The notes under the pieces are model-generated. The model saw only the letters and a list, made by a program, of their open reading frames with translations, searched no databases and was not told the origin of the DNA. A stretch of 64,000 bases of DNA from Litoreibacter ascidiaceicola. Lineage in GTDB: Bacteria > Pseudomonadota > Alphaproteobacteria > Rhodobacterales > Rhodobacteraceae. The stretch lies in NCBI RefSeq assembly GCF_900129235.1, contig NZ_FQUV01000011.1, forward strand, positions 18,323-82,322, written 5' to 3'. The translations under genes were made by a program, and so were the position numbers. Numbering within the stretch: position 1 is the first letter of the stretch; every line of letters begins with the position of its first letter. Below, piece by piece: positions 42,563 through 52,237 of this stretch.

Positions 42563-43549
42563 ATGCTAAATGTCGGTCTTTTGGGATGTGGACGGATAGG
42601 TCAGGTTCATGGGGCCACTTTGCGCAACATGTCGACGGCGCGTGCTGCTGCGGTCTCCGATGCGGTACCAGCGGCCGCGGACGCGCTGGCCGCCTCGCTG
42701 GGGGCCAAGGTAATGAGCAGCGACGAGATGCTGACCGACCCGACCATCGACGCGGTTGTGATCGGCACCCCCACAACGACCCACTACGATTTGATCCATC
42801 AGGCCGCCGCGAACGGCAAAGCGATCTTCTGCGAAAAGCCGGTCGATTTGTCGGTGGAGCGGATCAAGGAATGCCTAAGCGCGGTCGACAGCGCTGGTGT
42901 CCCGTTCATGACAGCATTCAATCGCCGCTTTGACCCGAACTTCGCCCATTTGGAACGTCAGATCAGAGATCAGGTTATTGGCAATGTCGAACTGGTCACG
43001 ATCCTGTCTCGTGATCCGGCCCCGCCGCCGATTGGCTACATCAAAACGTCAGGTGGCATTTTCCGCGATATGATGATCCATGATCTGGATATGGCGCGTT
43101 TCTTGCTGGGTGAAGACCCGGTGGAGCTTCACGCAGTGGGGTCGTGTGTTGTTGATCCAGCGATTGGTGAGGCAGGCGATTTCGATACCGCCACGGTGAC
43201 GCTGAAAACGGCGAGTGGAAAGATTTGCCAGATATCAAATTCCCGTCGTGCGACTTACGGCTATGACCAGCGGATTGAGGTTCATGGCGAAAAGGGCTTG
43301 TTGCGTGCTGAGAACCAGCTTCAGCATAGCGTCGAGCTTGCGAATGGAGAGGGGTATCGACGCGCGCCCACCGAGCCGTTTTTCCTTGAACGCTACGCGG
43401 CTTCATATCGTGCAGAGATGGCGCATTTCGTGGACACCATCGTTTCCGGAGGCACGATGACACCTACCGGAATGGACGGCCTGAAAGCGCAGATCCTTGC
43501 CGATGCCGCGAGCGAGAGTGCCCGTGACGGGTTGCTAAAGCAGGTTTAG
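42563..43549 (+). CDS. iolG: inositol 2-dehydrogenase
   Basis: 328 residues, Gfo/Idh/MocA family. NAD site GLLGCGRIGQVHGATLR, E-K-P motif FCEKPVDLSVER, FNRRFDPNFAHLERQI, and GGIFRDMMIHDLDMARFLLG with the catalytic Asp and His, the pattern of classical IolG. It oxidises myo-inositol to 2-keto-myo-inositol. It begins 4 nt after the aldolase stop and ends the operon. Confidence 0.92.
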   Translation: MLNVGLLGCGRIGQVHGATLRNMSTARAAAVSDAVPAAADALAASLGAKVMSSDEMLTDPTIDAVVIGTPTTTHYDLIHQAAANGKAIFCEKPVDLSVERIKECLSAVDSAGVPFMTAFNRRFDPNFAHLERQIRDQVIGNVELVTILSRDPAPPPIGYIKTSGGIFRDMMIHDLDMARFLLGEDPVELHAVGSCVVDPAIGEAGDFDTATVTLKTASGKICQISNSRRATYGYDQRIEVHGEKGLLRAENQLQHSVELANGEGYRRAPTEPFFLERYAASYRAEMAHFVDTIVSGGTMTPTGMDGLKAQILADAASESARDGLLKQV

Positions 43550-43759
43550 TCACTGCGCTCGGGTGCGCTGTTTCGCTATTCTCTCGATTGAGTCCGGTTC
43601 TGGATTATTCGCCAGTCCAAGGGCGTTGTCTTGGCGGCTGAATGCTACTGAACTCTAACGCACATCGCGTTCAATGTTTTGGGTTGCGAACTGTCCTGCC
43701 GCGCGTTCCAATCAAGACAATGTTTGCCGGTTTGATCCCAAGCCAGTCATTGCGCGATC

Positions 43760-43773
43760 CTGACGCGCGTCAG
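43760..43773. promoter_or_regulatory. palindrome upstream of hmgA
   Basis: CTGACGCGCGTCAG is a 14-bp perfect palindrome, 28 nt before the hmgA start codon. Its position at a promoter suits a repressor site for the tyrosine degradation genes. No regulator gene lies beside it. Only the symmetry is observed. Confidence 0.45.
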
Positions 43774-43801
43774 TGGGGCTTTGCGAAGAAAAGGAAACCC
43801 G

Positions 43802-45145
43802 ATGAGTGAATTGAGACAATCGACGACTGCGTCTGGTGCGCATGCTGGGTATATGCCGGGCTTTGGCAACGATTTCGAAACCGAGGCCCTGCCGAACGCC
43901 TTGCCGCAGGGTATGAACAGCCCCCAGAAGTGTAACTACGGGCTATATGGCGAACAATTGTCGGGCACCGCCTTCACTGCGCCTAAGCACCAGAACGAGC
44001 GGACATGGTGTTACCGTATCAGGCCCTCCGTCAAACACACGCATCGCTTCGCGCGCATTGATATGCCGTACTGGAAATCTGCGCCGCAAGTGGACCCGGA
44101 CGTGATCTCTTTGGGTCAATACCGGTGGGATCCCGTGCCGCATTCAGAGGCGCCGTTTACCTGGCTGACAGGCATGCGCACGATGACCACGGCGGGGGAT
44201 GTGAACACGCAAGTCGGCATGGCAAGCCATATCTATCTTGTGACTGAAAGTATGGTGGACAGCTATTTCTTCTCGGCCGACAGCGAGCTGCTTGTGGTGC
44301 CGCAAGAAGGCCGTCTGCGATTTTGCACGGAGTTGGGTATCATCGACATAGAACCGCAGGAAATCGCGATTATTCCACGCGGCTTGGTCTACCGCGTTGA
44401 AGTTTTGGAAGGCCCTTGCCGTGGTTTCGTTTGCGAGAATTACGGGCAAAAGTTTGATTTGCCGGGGCGCGGTCCGATTGGCGCAAACTGCATGGCCAAC
44501 CCGCGGGATTTCAAGACGCCTGTTGCTGCCTTCGAGGATCGCGAAACCCCGTCAACAATGACAATAAAATGGTGCGGTCAGTTCCATGAAACGAAGATCG
44601 GCCATTCGCCCTTGGACGTTGTCGCATGGCACGGCAACTATGCGCCCTGCAAATACGACCTGCGCACTTATTGCCCTGTGGGTGCGATCCTGTTTGACCA
44701 TCCTGACCCGTCAATCTTTACGGTGCTCACGGCACCATCGGGTGTGGAAGGCACTGCAAATATCGATTTTGTTCTGTTCCGAGATCGCTGGATGGTCGCT
44801 GAGAACACGTTCCGCCCGCCGTGGTACCACAAGAATATCATGTCGGAATTGATGGGCAATATTCACGGAATTTACGACGCTAAACCTGTCGGTTTTATTC
44901 CGGGCGGCATGTCTTTGCACAACATGATGCTGCCCCACGGGCCCGACAAGAACGCATTTGAGGGCGCGTCGAACGTGGAACTTGAACCGGCGTATTTGGC
45001 CAACACAATGAGCTTCATGTTTGAGACACGCTTTCCCCAGCATCTCACCAAGTTTGCTGCGGATGAGGCCCCGCTACAGGATGACTACATTGATTGCTGG
45101 ACCGATCTGGAGAAGAAATTCGACGGCACGCCCGGCAAGAAATAG
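43802..45145 (+). CDS. hmgA: homogentisate 1,2-dioxygenase
   Basis: 447 residues, normal length. It opens the ring of homogentisate to maleylacetoacetate using Fe(II) and O2 in tyrosine and phenylalanine degradation. Landmarks are [15 protein letters not shown] at the N-terminus, [13 protein letters not shown], and the iron site in [15 protein letters not shown] and [13 protein letters not shown]. The ATG at 43802 has AAGGAAA upstream. It is followed after 11 nt by fumarylacetoacetase, forming the last steps of the pathway except maleylacetoacetate isomerase, which is not present. Confidence 0.95.
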   Translation: MSELRQSTTASGAHAGYMPGFGNDFETEALPNALPQGMNSPQKCNYGLYGEQLSGTAFTAPKHQNERTWCYRIRPSVKHTHRFARIDMPYWKSAPQVDPDVISLGQYRWDPVPHSEAPFTWLTGMRTMTTAGDVNTQVGMASHIYLVTESMVDSYFFSADSELLVVPQEGRLRFCTELGIIDIEPQEIAIIPRGLVYRVEVLEGPCRGFVCENYGQKFDLPGRGPIGANCMANPRDFKTPVAAFEDRETPSTMTIKWCGQFHETKIGHSPLDVVAWHGNYAPCKYDLRTYCPVGAILFDHPDPSIFTVLTAPSGVEGTANIDFVLFRDRWMVAENTFRPPWYHKNIMSELMGNIHGIYDAKPVGFIPGGMSLHNMMLPHGPDKNAFEGASNVELEPAYLANTMSFMFETRFPQHLTKFAADEAPLQDDYIDCWTDLEKKFDGTPGKK

Positions 45146-45156
45146 AGGGAAGCCTG

Positions 45157-46383
45157 ATGTCCTTACGAAAAAGCTGGGTCACCTCTGCTAATCATGCCGA
45201 CTGTCCGTTCCCGCTGAACAACCTGCCTTATGGCGTGTTTTCGGTAGCTGGTGGCCCACGCCGCTTGGGCGTAGCGATTGGCGATCAGATACTTGACGTG
45301 GCTGCCGTAAGTGACAGGCTTCCGGTCGACAGCGGTGCACTGACCGATCCGCGCGGATGGAACGCCGTCATGGCCTTGGGGCAGGAAGCGTGGGCGACGC
45401 TTCGTAGCGCCCTGACCGCGCTCTTGTCTGAAACGGCTGAACCCCGACCGGACGTTCTGGTCAAGCAAACGGATGCGACGCTGCATATGCCGTTTGCCGT
45501 GACTGAGTTTACAGATTTTTACGCGAGCAAGTCGCATGCGATAAATGTTGGCACGATGTTCAGGGGGGCAGAAAACGCGTTGCCACCGAACTGGCTTCAC
45601 ATACCGATCGGCTACAACGGGCGGACGTCCTCCGTTGTCGTATCGGGGACGGACATTCGCCGCCCATGGGGGCAACTTAAGGGGCCAGATGGTGATGCGC
45701 CGCGCTGGGGGCCATCGGAACGGTTCGACATTGAACTCGAACTTGGGGCGATTGTCGGTCAGCCCTCGCAAGGTCCAATTCCCCTTGATCAGGCAGATGC
45801 CAACATATTCGGATTTGTGCTGCTCAATGATTGGTCCGCCCGCGATATTCAGGCTTGGGAGTATCAACCGCTGGGCCCGTTTCAGTCGAAAACAACGGCG
45901 ACCTCTATCAGTCCTTGGATCGTGACGGCAGCGGCGCTGGCTCCGTTTCGCTGCAATACGCCGCCACGTGATAAAGAGTTGTTGCCACATTTGCGCGACA
46001 CGGGCCCGATGCTGTTTGATATTGATCTTGAGGTTATGCTGAACGGCACTCCGATCTCCAAGACGAACTACAACACAATGTATTATTCCGCCGCTCAGCA
46101 GCTTGCGCATCACACCACAAGCGGGTGTCCGATGCGGGTTGGTGACTTGCTTGGAACCGGAACTATTTCGGGGCCTGAAAGAGGCCAATGTGGAAGCCTG
46201 TTGGAGCTGAGCTGGGGCGGCGATCAGCCCATTGAGCTGCCAAATGGTGGCACCCGTAGATTTATCGAGGATGGCGACACACTTACCTTGCGAGGGGCAT
46301 CTCATGGTGACGGGTATCAGATAGGATTTGGCGATTGCTCGGGTACGCTTCTTCCCGCGCTCGACGACCCATTCGGACGTTGA
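45157..46383 (+). CDS. fahA: fumarylacetoacetase
   Basis: 408 residues from the ATG at 45157 with AGGGAAG upstream. It hydrolyses fumarylacetoacetate to fumarate and acetoacetate. Landmarks are the N-terminal SH3-like domain (NNLPYGVFSV), the catalytic FTDFYASKSHAINVGTMFRG, metal ligands ELELGAIVG and VLLNDWSARDIQAWEYQPLG, and TSGCPMRVGDLLGTGTISGP. Co-transcribed with hmgA. Confidence 0.95.
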   Translation: MSLRKSWVTSANHADCPFPLNNLPYGVFSVAGGPRRLGVAIGDQILDVAAVSDRLPVDSGALTDPRGWNAVMALGQEAWATLRSALTALLSETAEPRPDVLVKQTDATLHMPFAVTEFTDFYASKSHAINVGTMFRGAENALPPNWLHIPIGYNGRTSSVVVSGTDIRRPWGQLKGPDGDAPRWGPSERFDIELELGAIVGQPSQGPIPLDQADANIFGFVLLNDWSARDIQAWEYQPLGPFQSKTTATSISPWIVTAAALAPFRCNTPPRDKELLPHLRDTGPMLFDIDLEVMLNGTPISKTNYNTMYYSAAQQLAHHTTSGCPMRVGDLLGTGTISGPERGQCGSLLELSWGGDQPIELPNGGTRRFIEDGDTLTLRGASHGDGYQIGFGDCSGTLLPALDDPFGR

Positions 46384-46526
46384 TTCATGCAGGGCCGGTG
46401 GCGTGGTAAGGCAGATTGAAGATGGGCGCGGTGCCGAGTACTCTGATGCTGTTGCCATGGACCGAGGCGAGCTACATGCGCTGACGGCGGCCAAAGAAAC
46501 CGAATTCGTTAACAGAAAGCTCCGAT

Positions 46527-47213
46527 ATGAAACGCTCGCGCATAAACGAAATTCTTGCGACTTCTGACGAGATGATCCGGTCATTCGGTTTCGTTCTTCC
46601 GCCATTCGCCTATTGGTCCCCGGACGAATTCAAGCACAAGAGCAATACAGCCCGACACGTGATCGACTCCCGTTGCGGCTGGGATATTACCGATTACGGA
46701 GCTGGCCGGTTTGAAGAAATGGGCTTGTTCCTGTTTACGCTTCGCAACGGGCTGCTTGCCGATCTGCGAAGCGGTGGTGGCATGTGTTACGCTGAAAAGC
46801 TGTTGATTTCGCGGCAGGACCAACTGTCCCCGATGCACACCCATGTGATCAAGGCCGAGGACATCATCAACCGCGGTGGAGCGACGTTGACCATCGAGCT
46901 TTATGGCTCGGATGACGATGGGGGTTTTGCTGAAAATCAGGGCGGCACGGTCTGGTGTGATGGAATTCGGCGCGACTATGCTGCTGGTGAAAAACTGCGC
47001 CTCGCCCCCGGTGAAAGTATAACGCTGCGGCCCGGTGATTGGCACGCGTTCTGGGGCGAGGGCGGTGACGTGCTGGTGGGGGAGGTCTCGACAGTCAACG
47101 ACGACGAGACCGATAACGTCTTCCGAGAACCTATCGGACGTTTCGCCACGATTGATGAGGACGTTGATCCCAGGCACTTACTGGTCAGCGACTATAGGAA
47201 GTGGCTCGGTTAA
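46527..47213 (+). CDS. D-lyxose isomerase (cupin-type sugar isomerase)
   Basis: 228 residues. It resembles the Escherichia coli D-lyxose/D-mannose isomerase along its length: MKRSRINEIL, GWDITDYG, LFTLRNG, CYAEKLL, and VGEVSTVNDDETDN. The cupin metal site is H104-x-H106, E111 and H173 (MHTHVIKAEDIINRGG; DWHAFWGEGG). It converts D-lyxose to D-xylulose, or D-mannose to D-fructose. It lies 143 nt after fahA in the same direction. The xylulose link to xylA upstream is notable but the genes are 22 kb apart. Confidence 0.9.
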   Translation: MKRSRINEILATSDEMIRSFGFVLPPFAYWSPDEFKHKSNTARHVIDSRCGWDITDYGAGRFEEMGLFLFTLRNGLLADLRSGGGMCYAEKLLISRQDQLSPMHTHVIKAEDIINRGGATLTIELYGSDDDGGFAENQGGTVWCDGIRRDYAAGEKLRLAPGESITLRPGDWHAFWGEGGDVLVGEVSTVNDDETDNVFREPIGRFATIDEDVDPRHLLVSDYRKWLG

Positions 47214-47313
47214 GCGGGGCAGTCAGCGCTGCTCGGCGTCAATCTGACCCCGTCCTGAACCGCACACGATACACGTTCGAAGCGGTCTTTGATCATCGAA
47301 AGCCGCTTCAACT

Positions 47314-48045
47314 TTACTCTTTGTAGCTTGGAAGTTGTGTAAGCGCGTTTCGTAATGCGTCGCCCCATCCGCTAGATACCGCTTGGTAATACGCGTCGTC
47401 AGCCTCAATGCGAGGTTTGTTATCCACTTCGAAACTGTCGCCAACATAGACCTGCAGGTCGAGCGGCAGGCCGACGGACAGGTTCGCTTTGATCGTTGAA
47501 TCGAACGAAACGAGCAGCAGTTTGATTGTGTCCTCAAAGCTCATCTCAGGATCATATGCGCGCACCAGAATGGGTTTTCCGTACTTGGCCTCGCCGATTT
47601 GAAAGAATGGGCTGTCTTCGGTGATCTCAATGAAGTTGCCTTCAGGATAGATCAGGAACAGGGTCGGCTTCCCACCCTTGATTTGACCACCCAGAATTAC
47701 GGATGCTTTGAATTTCGAAGACGCTTCCGGCCCCTCAGCCCAGCTGTCTTGAATGACTTCTTTTAGAGTCGACCCAATCAACCTTGCGACCTGAAACATT
47801 GTCGGCAATTCCAGGATCGTGGGATTGCGTTCTTCGACAATTTTCGAGCGCTCGTCGAGGAGGCTGATCAAGGCTTGCGTCGTCGCGAGGTTCCCAGCTG
47901 TCAACAGTGTGATGACCCGTTCACCGGGCACATCCCAAGTGAACATCTTGCGCGTGACAGAGAAGTTGTCGACGCCCGCATTCGTGCGGGTATCGGACAT
48001 GAAAACCAGTCCTTCGTTCAGTCGAAGTCCAACGCAATAGGTCAT
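47314..48045 (-). CDS. Anbu, proteasome-like peptidase
   Basis: 243 residues. A proteasome beta-subunit/HslV-like Ntn hydrolase of the Anbu (ancestral beta-subunit) family. Loss of the initial Met exposes T2 as nucleophile, and MSDTRTNAG and TAGNLATTQALISLLDE supply the expected Asp, Arg and Gly-rich segments. It is the last gene of a minus-strand cluster with ATP-grasp, alpha-E and transglutaminase genes, a linkage already noted in comparative genomics. The cluster is thought to make and process a peptide, but substrate and role are unknown. Confidence 0.92.
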   Translation of the reverse strand: MTYCVGLRLNEGLVFMSDTRTNAGVDNFSVTRKMFTWDVPGERVITLLTAGNLATTQALISLLDERSKIVEERNPTILELPTMFQVARLIGSTLKEVIQDSWAEGPEASSKFKASVILGGQIKGGKPTLFLIYPEGNFIEITEDSPFFQIGEAKYGKPILVRAYDPEMSFEDTIKLLLVSFDSTIKANLSVGLPLDLQVYVGDSFEVDNKPRIEADDAYYQAVSSGWGDALRNALTQLPSYKE

Positions 48046-48093
48046 TTTAGGGGTCCAATGTGGGGGTGAATCGTTCGGCGCTCAGTCGCGTAT

Positions 48094-48891
48094 CTATTGC
48101 TGAATTTGCAACGATACAATCATCGACTCTGACGCAGGCCCCAAACGAAGGCCGGAAATCGGCGCCGCATCACGGGAATCGAGGCCGGTTGCGATCCTGA
48201 CATAACGCTCATCCGGGGAAATCCCGTTGGACACGTCAAAGCCAACCCACCCCAAGCCTTCGATGTGCGCCTCGGCCCATGCATGGCTTGCGTCCTGCTC
48301 GACGCGATCGTTCATCATCAGATATCCGCTGACATAGCGCGCTGGGATGCCTGCGACCCGCGCTGCCGAGACGAAAATCTGCGCATGGTCTTGGCACACC
48401 CCGCCCCCGGCCGTCAGTGCTTCTTCGGCAGTTGTCCCCGAAAAGGTGTCGGCGTTGCCGTAGGGAACAGCCTCAATGATCGCTTCTGACAGTGCATGCA
48501 GCCCGTCCAAGATGTTGGTCTTGGTTCCGATGGTGGACGCTAGCGCAGTGATGCCTTGTCCTGCTGCTGTCCGGGGGGTGCTTTGGGCGAAATGCCATAG
48601 CGGGGCGACGCCGTAGATCTTGCCAAACACCCCGTCTGAGCAATGCGTATCAACTTCACCAAAGACTTTGACCGACACCTCGGTTGCCCCTTGATCGGCC
48701 TTCACCAGCAGAGTTTGGTTTTGGTATTGGTCCTCAAACATCAACTCTTTTGACCCGCCGGAGATATCGACAGTCCAGTTGGCGATTGTTTGGTGCTTCG
48801 AACTTGCGGGGACCAAGCGTACCTGTTGCAGGCCATAGGACACCGGCGCGTCATATGTGTATTTCGTTGTATGCGTGATGCTGAGTTTCAT
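48094..48891 (-). CDS. transglutaminase-like protease of the Anbu cluster
   Basis: 265 residues. An N-terminal beta domain (THTTKYTYDAPVSYGLQQVR) precedes the transglutaminase core with catalytic C166 (GGGVCQDHAQ), H203 (ASHAWAEAHI) and D219 (GWVGFDVSNG). Such bacterial members are predicted to hydrolyse or transfer peptide amide bonds. It follows the alpha-E gene after 12 nt and precedes Anbu. Confidence 0.92.
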   Translation of the reverse strand: MKLSITHTTKYTYDAPVSYGLQQVRLVPASSKHQTIANWTVDISGGSKELMFEDQYQNQTLLVKADQGATEVSVKVFGEVDTHCSDGVFGKIYGVAPLWHFAQSTPRTAAGQGITALASTIGTKTNILDGLHALSEAIIEAVPYGNADTFSGTTAEEALTAGGGVCQDHAQIFVSAARVAGIPARYVSGYLMMNDRVEQDASHAWAEAHIEGLGWVGFDVSNGISPDERYVRIATGLDSRDAAPISGLRLGPASESMIVSLQIQQ

Positions 48892-48903
48892 GGTCTCAAA
48901 AGC

Positions 48904-49845
48904 CTATCCAACGAACCTGTAATCTATTTCAATCTGCTGCCCGATGGCGTTGTTGTCGCGGATGAAGGTCGTGATGAAATGGTGCAACCCTTCGTCAAAG
49001 ATCGATGAGATCGTATGCTGACGTAGCTTTTCGCGCTGCGCGTCGATCAGGTCGTGGCAGGGCAAACGCACGCCATAGTCCTTGGCCAGGAAGCCCAGGT
49101 TTTCTTCGAGGATACGGCTGCAAAACGACAAAGACCTCGGGAAGCGGCTGTCCAAAATCAGGAATTCAGCAATGCTGGCTGGTGAAATTTCATGATCATT
49201 GAGCCAGCGAAATGAGCGGTGGGCTGAGACCGATCTCAGGATCGTTTCCCATTGGACGTTGTCGAGCGTCGAGCCGACGAAACTGGCAGATGGCAGCAAC
49301 GTGTAATATTTCACGTCAATGATCCGAGCGGTGTTGTCCGCGCGTTCCAGCGCAATGCCGATCTGGGTGAAGTCAAAGATATCATTGCGCAACATTGTGC
49401 CGTGCATAGCGCCACGGACCAATGCGGCGTGACGACGGATTTCCCCAAGAACGCTGGGCAGCTCGGTTTCTTTAGCCGGACGATTCAACACCTCTTTCAA
49501 TGCCATCCAGCTTTCGTTGACGGCTTCCCATACTTCAGTTGTCAGGGCAGTACGCACGGTGCGGGCATTGGTTCGGGCGTTTTCGATGGATGAAATTACG
49601 CTGGAGGGATTGCTGGTGTCCCGAAGCAGGAAGTCCAACGCCTGCCCCGCGGAATAGTTGTCGTATTTCAGATCATACGCGGCGCGCACCCCTGCGGTTG
49701 TCAGAACGGATTTCCACTCTGCGGTTGGGTCCTTTGATCTTGTCAGCCCGATGCGAAAACCGGCCTCAATCAAACGCGCGGTATTTTCGCTGCGCTCCAA
49801 GAAGCGGAACATCCAATACAGACCACCTGCGGTTTTTCCGAGCAT
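48904..49845 (-). CDS. alpha-E domain protein
   Basis: 313 residues from the ATG at 49845, chosen because relatives start near MLGKTAGGLYWMFRFLERSE. All-helical protein of the alpha-E family, with conserved RSENTARLIEAG, YDLKYDNYSAG, and RADNTARIIDVKYY. Function is not established; the family always accompanies the circularly permuted ATP-grasp gene, here 4 nt upstream. Confidence 0.9.
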   Translation of the reverse strand: MLGKTAGGLYWMFRFLERSENTARLIEAGFRIGLTRSKDPTAEWKSVLTTAGVRAAYDLKYDNYSAGQALDFLLRDTSNPSSVISSIENARTNARTVRTALTTEVWEAVNESWMALKEVLNRPAKETELPSVLGEIRRHAALVRGAMHGTMLRNDIFDFTQIGIALERADNTARIIDVKYYTLLPSASFVGSTLDNVQWETILRSVSAHRSFRWLNDHEISPASIAEFLILDSRFPRSLSFCSRILEENLGFLAKDYGVRLPCHDLIDAQREKLRQHTISSIFDEGLHHFITTFIRDNNAIGQQIEIDYRFVG

Positions 49846-49849
49846 TGTG

Positions 49850-51277
49850 CTAATCCTCCAAAACCCAAGTGTCTTTGGTCCCGCCGCCTTGACTTGAATT
49901 GACGACAAGCGACCCGGCTTTCAGCGCCACGCGGGTCAATCCGCCCGGAGTGATGTTGATACCGTTCGGTGAAACCAAGACGAAAGGCCGCAAATCCACA
50001 TGTCTTGGAGCGAGCCCCTTCTTGGCGAAGATTGGGACGGTCGACAAAGACAGCGTGGGTTGGGCGATGTAGTTTGACGGGTTCTTACGCAGTTTAGCCG
50101 CAAAATTTGCAAGCTCTGTCTTGCTGGCGGCAGGGCCGACCAGCATCCCGTAGCCTCCGGAGCCATGCACTTCTTTGACCACAAGATCGGCAAGTTTATC
50201 CAGCACGAATTTCAGGGCATCGGGTTCAGAGCAGCGATGCGTCTCGACGTTCTTCAAGATTGCCTTCTCGCCGGTGTAGAATTCAATGATCTCGGGCATG
50301 TAAGAATAGATCGCCTTGTCATCGGCAATGCCAGTACCGGGTGCGTTGGCAATTGTAATGTTACCTGCGCGGTAGACGTCCATGATGCCGGGTACGCCCA
50401 ACATCGAGTCCGGATTGAAATTCAGAGGATCAAGATAGTCATCATCGACGCGCCGATAGAGAACGTCGATTACCTTGTATCCTTCGGTTGTACGCATCGC
50501 GATATGGCCATCGACCACCCGGAGATCGTGGCCTTCGACCAGTTCAACGCCCATTTGGTCGGCGAGGAATGAATGCTCAAAATATGCCGAGTTATGGATG
50601 CCCGGTGTCAGGACAGCCACGGTTGGCCTTCCGTCGCAATTGGCAGGTGCGCAGGCCGCGAGCGAACGGCGCAAGTTTTTCGGGTAGTCGCTGACCGGCT
50701 GAACCTTGATCTGGCTGAACAGTTCCGGAAACATGTGCAACATCGTCTCGCGGTTCTCGAGCATGTACGATACCCCGGATGGCGTTCGAGCATTGTCTTC
50801 CAAAACGAAGAAATCATCCTCGCCGGTGCGCACGATGTCGGTGCCGACGATATGCGTATAGACATCGCCCGGGGGCGTAACTCCGATCATCTGTGGCAGG
50901 AAGGCTTCGTTGCGGGAAATCAACTCTATCGGAACGATGCCTGCGCGCAGAATCTCTTGGCGATGATAGACGTCATGAAGGAAGGCATTGATCCCACGGA
51001 CGCGTTGTTCAATCCCCTTGGACAGCTTGGTCCATTCCCGGTTCGCGATAATGCGCGGGATGAGGTCGAAGGGGATCAACCGCTCCTGAGCAGCCGCCTG
51101 ACCATAAACGTTGAAGGTAATGCCGGTACGCCGGAAGAACGCTTCGGCCTCTTTTGATTTTTTGGAAAGACGTGCGGGGTCTTCTTGCGAGAACCACTGG
51201 TTATATTCGGCGTAGGGTGCGCGAACACCGTCCAAACCCAATAGCATCTCATCGAAGTGTTTTAGGTCTGAATCCAT
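49850..51277 (-). CDS. circularly permuted ATP-grasp protein
   Basis: 475 residues. Landmarks of this ATP-grasp group are RGINAFLHDVYHRQEILRAG, VGTDIVRTGEDDFFVLEDNARTPSG, GVPGIMDVYRAGNITIANAPGTGIADDKA and VVKEVHGSGGYGMLVGPAAS. ATP-grasp enzymes activate a carboxylate as an acylphosphate for amide bond formation. In this conserved cluster it is predicted to ligate a peptide. First of three tightly spaced genes leading to Anbu. Confidence 0.92.
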   Translation of the reverse strand: MDSDLKHFDEMLLGLDGVRAPYAEYNQWFSQEDPARLSKKSKEAEAFFRRTGITFNVYGQAAAQERLIPFDLIPRIIANREWTKLSKGIEQRVRGINAFLHDVYHRQEILRAGIVPIELISRNEAFLPQMIGVTPPGDVYTHIVGTDIVRTGEDDFFVLEDNARTPSGVSYMLENRETMLHMFPELFSQIKVQPVSDYPKNLRRSLAACAPANCDGRPTVAVLTPGIHNSAYFEHSFLADQMGVELVEGHDLRVVDGHIAMRTTEGYKVIDVLYRRVDDDYLDPLNFNPDSMLGVPGIMDVYRAGNITIANAPGTGIADDKAIYSYMPEIIEFYTGEKAILKNVETHRCSEPDALKFVLDKLADLVVKEVHGSGGYGMLVGPAASKTELANFAAKLRKNPSNYIAQPTLSLSTVPIFAKKGLAPRHVDLRPFVLVSPNGINITPGGLTRVALKAGSLVVNSSQGGGTKDTWVLED

Positions 51278-51334
51278 TCCCAGATGCTAACGGTTGTCGT
51301 CAGACTTACAAGGCGCGTGATCAAACGGCATGAT

Positions 51335-52114
51335 TTAGGCGATGCGGGAGACCTGAACTGACTGTTTTATCATCTCCATATAGCCATAAGAGGTCATAAA
51401 AGACACATCAGCGGCATCCCGTCCTACACCGATCCGGACGATCTCGGAGGCTTGTGTCATCCCCGTTGGATCAACCAAGTGCCAGTAACCGTCCAGGAAC
51501 ACCTCGGCAACAGCATGGAAGTCTTGTGGCAAAACGTTGGGGCCATACGCGCTGACAAGGCGTGCGGGAATGCCAACGGAACGCGACATTGCAATCAGAA
51601 CATGCGCGTAGTCCCGGCAAACACCTGCGCGCGCATTGAAGCTGTCTGTCGCGGTGGTCGAGCCACTGCTGGCACAAATGTCGTAAGTGAAATGGTCTTT
51701 GATCCAGTTGGACATTCCTGCGATCAGGCGTCCACCGGGCAAGCTGCCGAATTGACGGGGCACAAATTCAAGAAAGTCTTCCGGATAGCAGTAGCGTGAA
51801 GGCATCAGGAATTTTGTCACATCGTTCGGAAGCGTTCCAAAATCCGTGGCTCTCAGAGTTTCAAGCTGCACGTCGGGGCGCTCCACACGCACTTGTGCTT
51901 GATAGGTGCAGTCGAAGGTTCCGTCGACTACGCCCCAGCGCCGAAACCCGATATCTTCCTCGCCCGCAATGACGCGCCAGTCTATATCGGGCTGGATCGT
52001 CCTCAGGTTCGCTTCACAACGCTGAGTGTCTTCCTGAGCGGCTTCAATTTGCAACAGCAGGCTACAAGGCTCGCGTGTCGAGTATTTCAGATGCGTATGA
52101 ATGGAGATCAACAA
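51335..52114 (-). CDS. second transglutaminase-like protein
   Basis: About 259 residues from the TTG at 52114, which has GGAG 6 nt upstream; TTG at 52111 or an ATG at 52138 are alternatives. The core has catalytic C166 (NARAGVCRDYAHVL), H200 (DFHAVAEVFL) and D215 (YWHLVDPT), and RYCYPEDFL is typical of this second type. It lies 57 nt upstream of the ATP-grasp gene and probably belongs to the same transcript. It differs clearly from the transglutaminase at 48094, so the cluster has two kinds. Confidence 0.86.
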   Translation of the reverse strand: MLISIHTHLKYSTREPCSLLLQIEAAQEDTQRCEANLRTIQPDIDWRVIAGEEDIGFRRWGVVDGTFDCTYQAQVRVERPDVQLETLRATDFGTLPNDVTKFLMPSRYCYPEDFLEFVPRQFGSLPGGRLIAGMSNWIKDHFTYDICASSGSTTATDSFNARAGVCRDYAHVLIAMSRSVGIPARLVSAYGPNVLPQDFHAVAEVFLDGYWHLVDPTGMTQASEIVRIGVGRDAADVSFMTSYGYMEMIKQSVQVSRIA

Positions 52115-52237
52115 TATGCGCTCCAATCCTTGCAGCATTCCAGAACCCGACGATCCCCCCACAAGCCGGATTGTGGTTTTCACGTCAATGGAATTCTGAA
52201 ATGAAGGGCTAGATAAAAGGGGTTTGAAGAGCGGCCG

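Noticed and set aside
46384..46526. Possible gene remnant between fahA and the lyxose isomerase
   Set aside because: Short open frame (RGELHALTAAKETEFVNRKL) without start context or a family I can name.
45163..46605. 480-codon minus-strand open frame opposite fumarylacetoacetase
   Set aside because: Low-complexity shadow of the fahA coding strand without domain or ribosome site.
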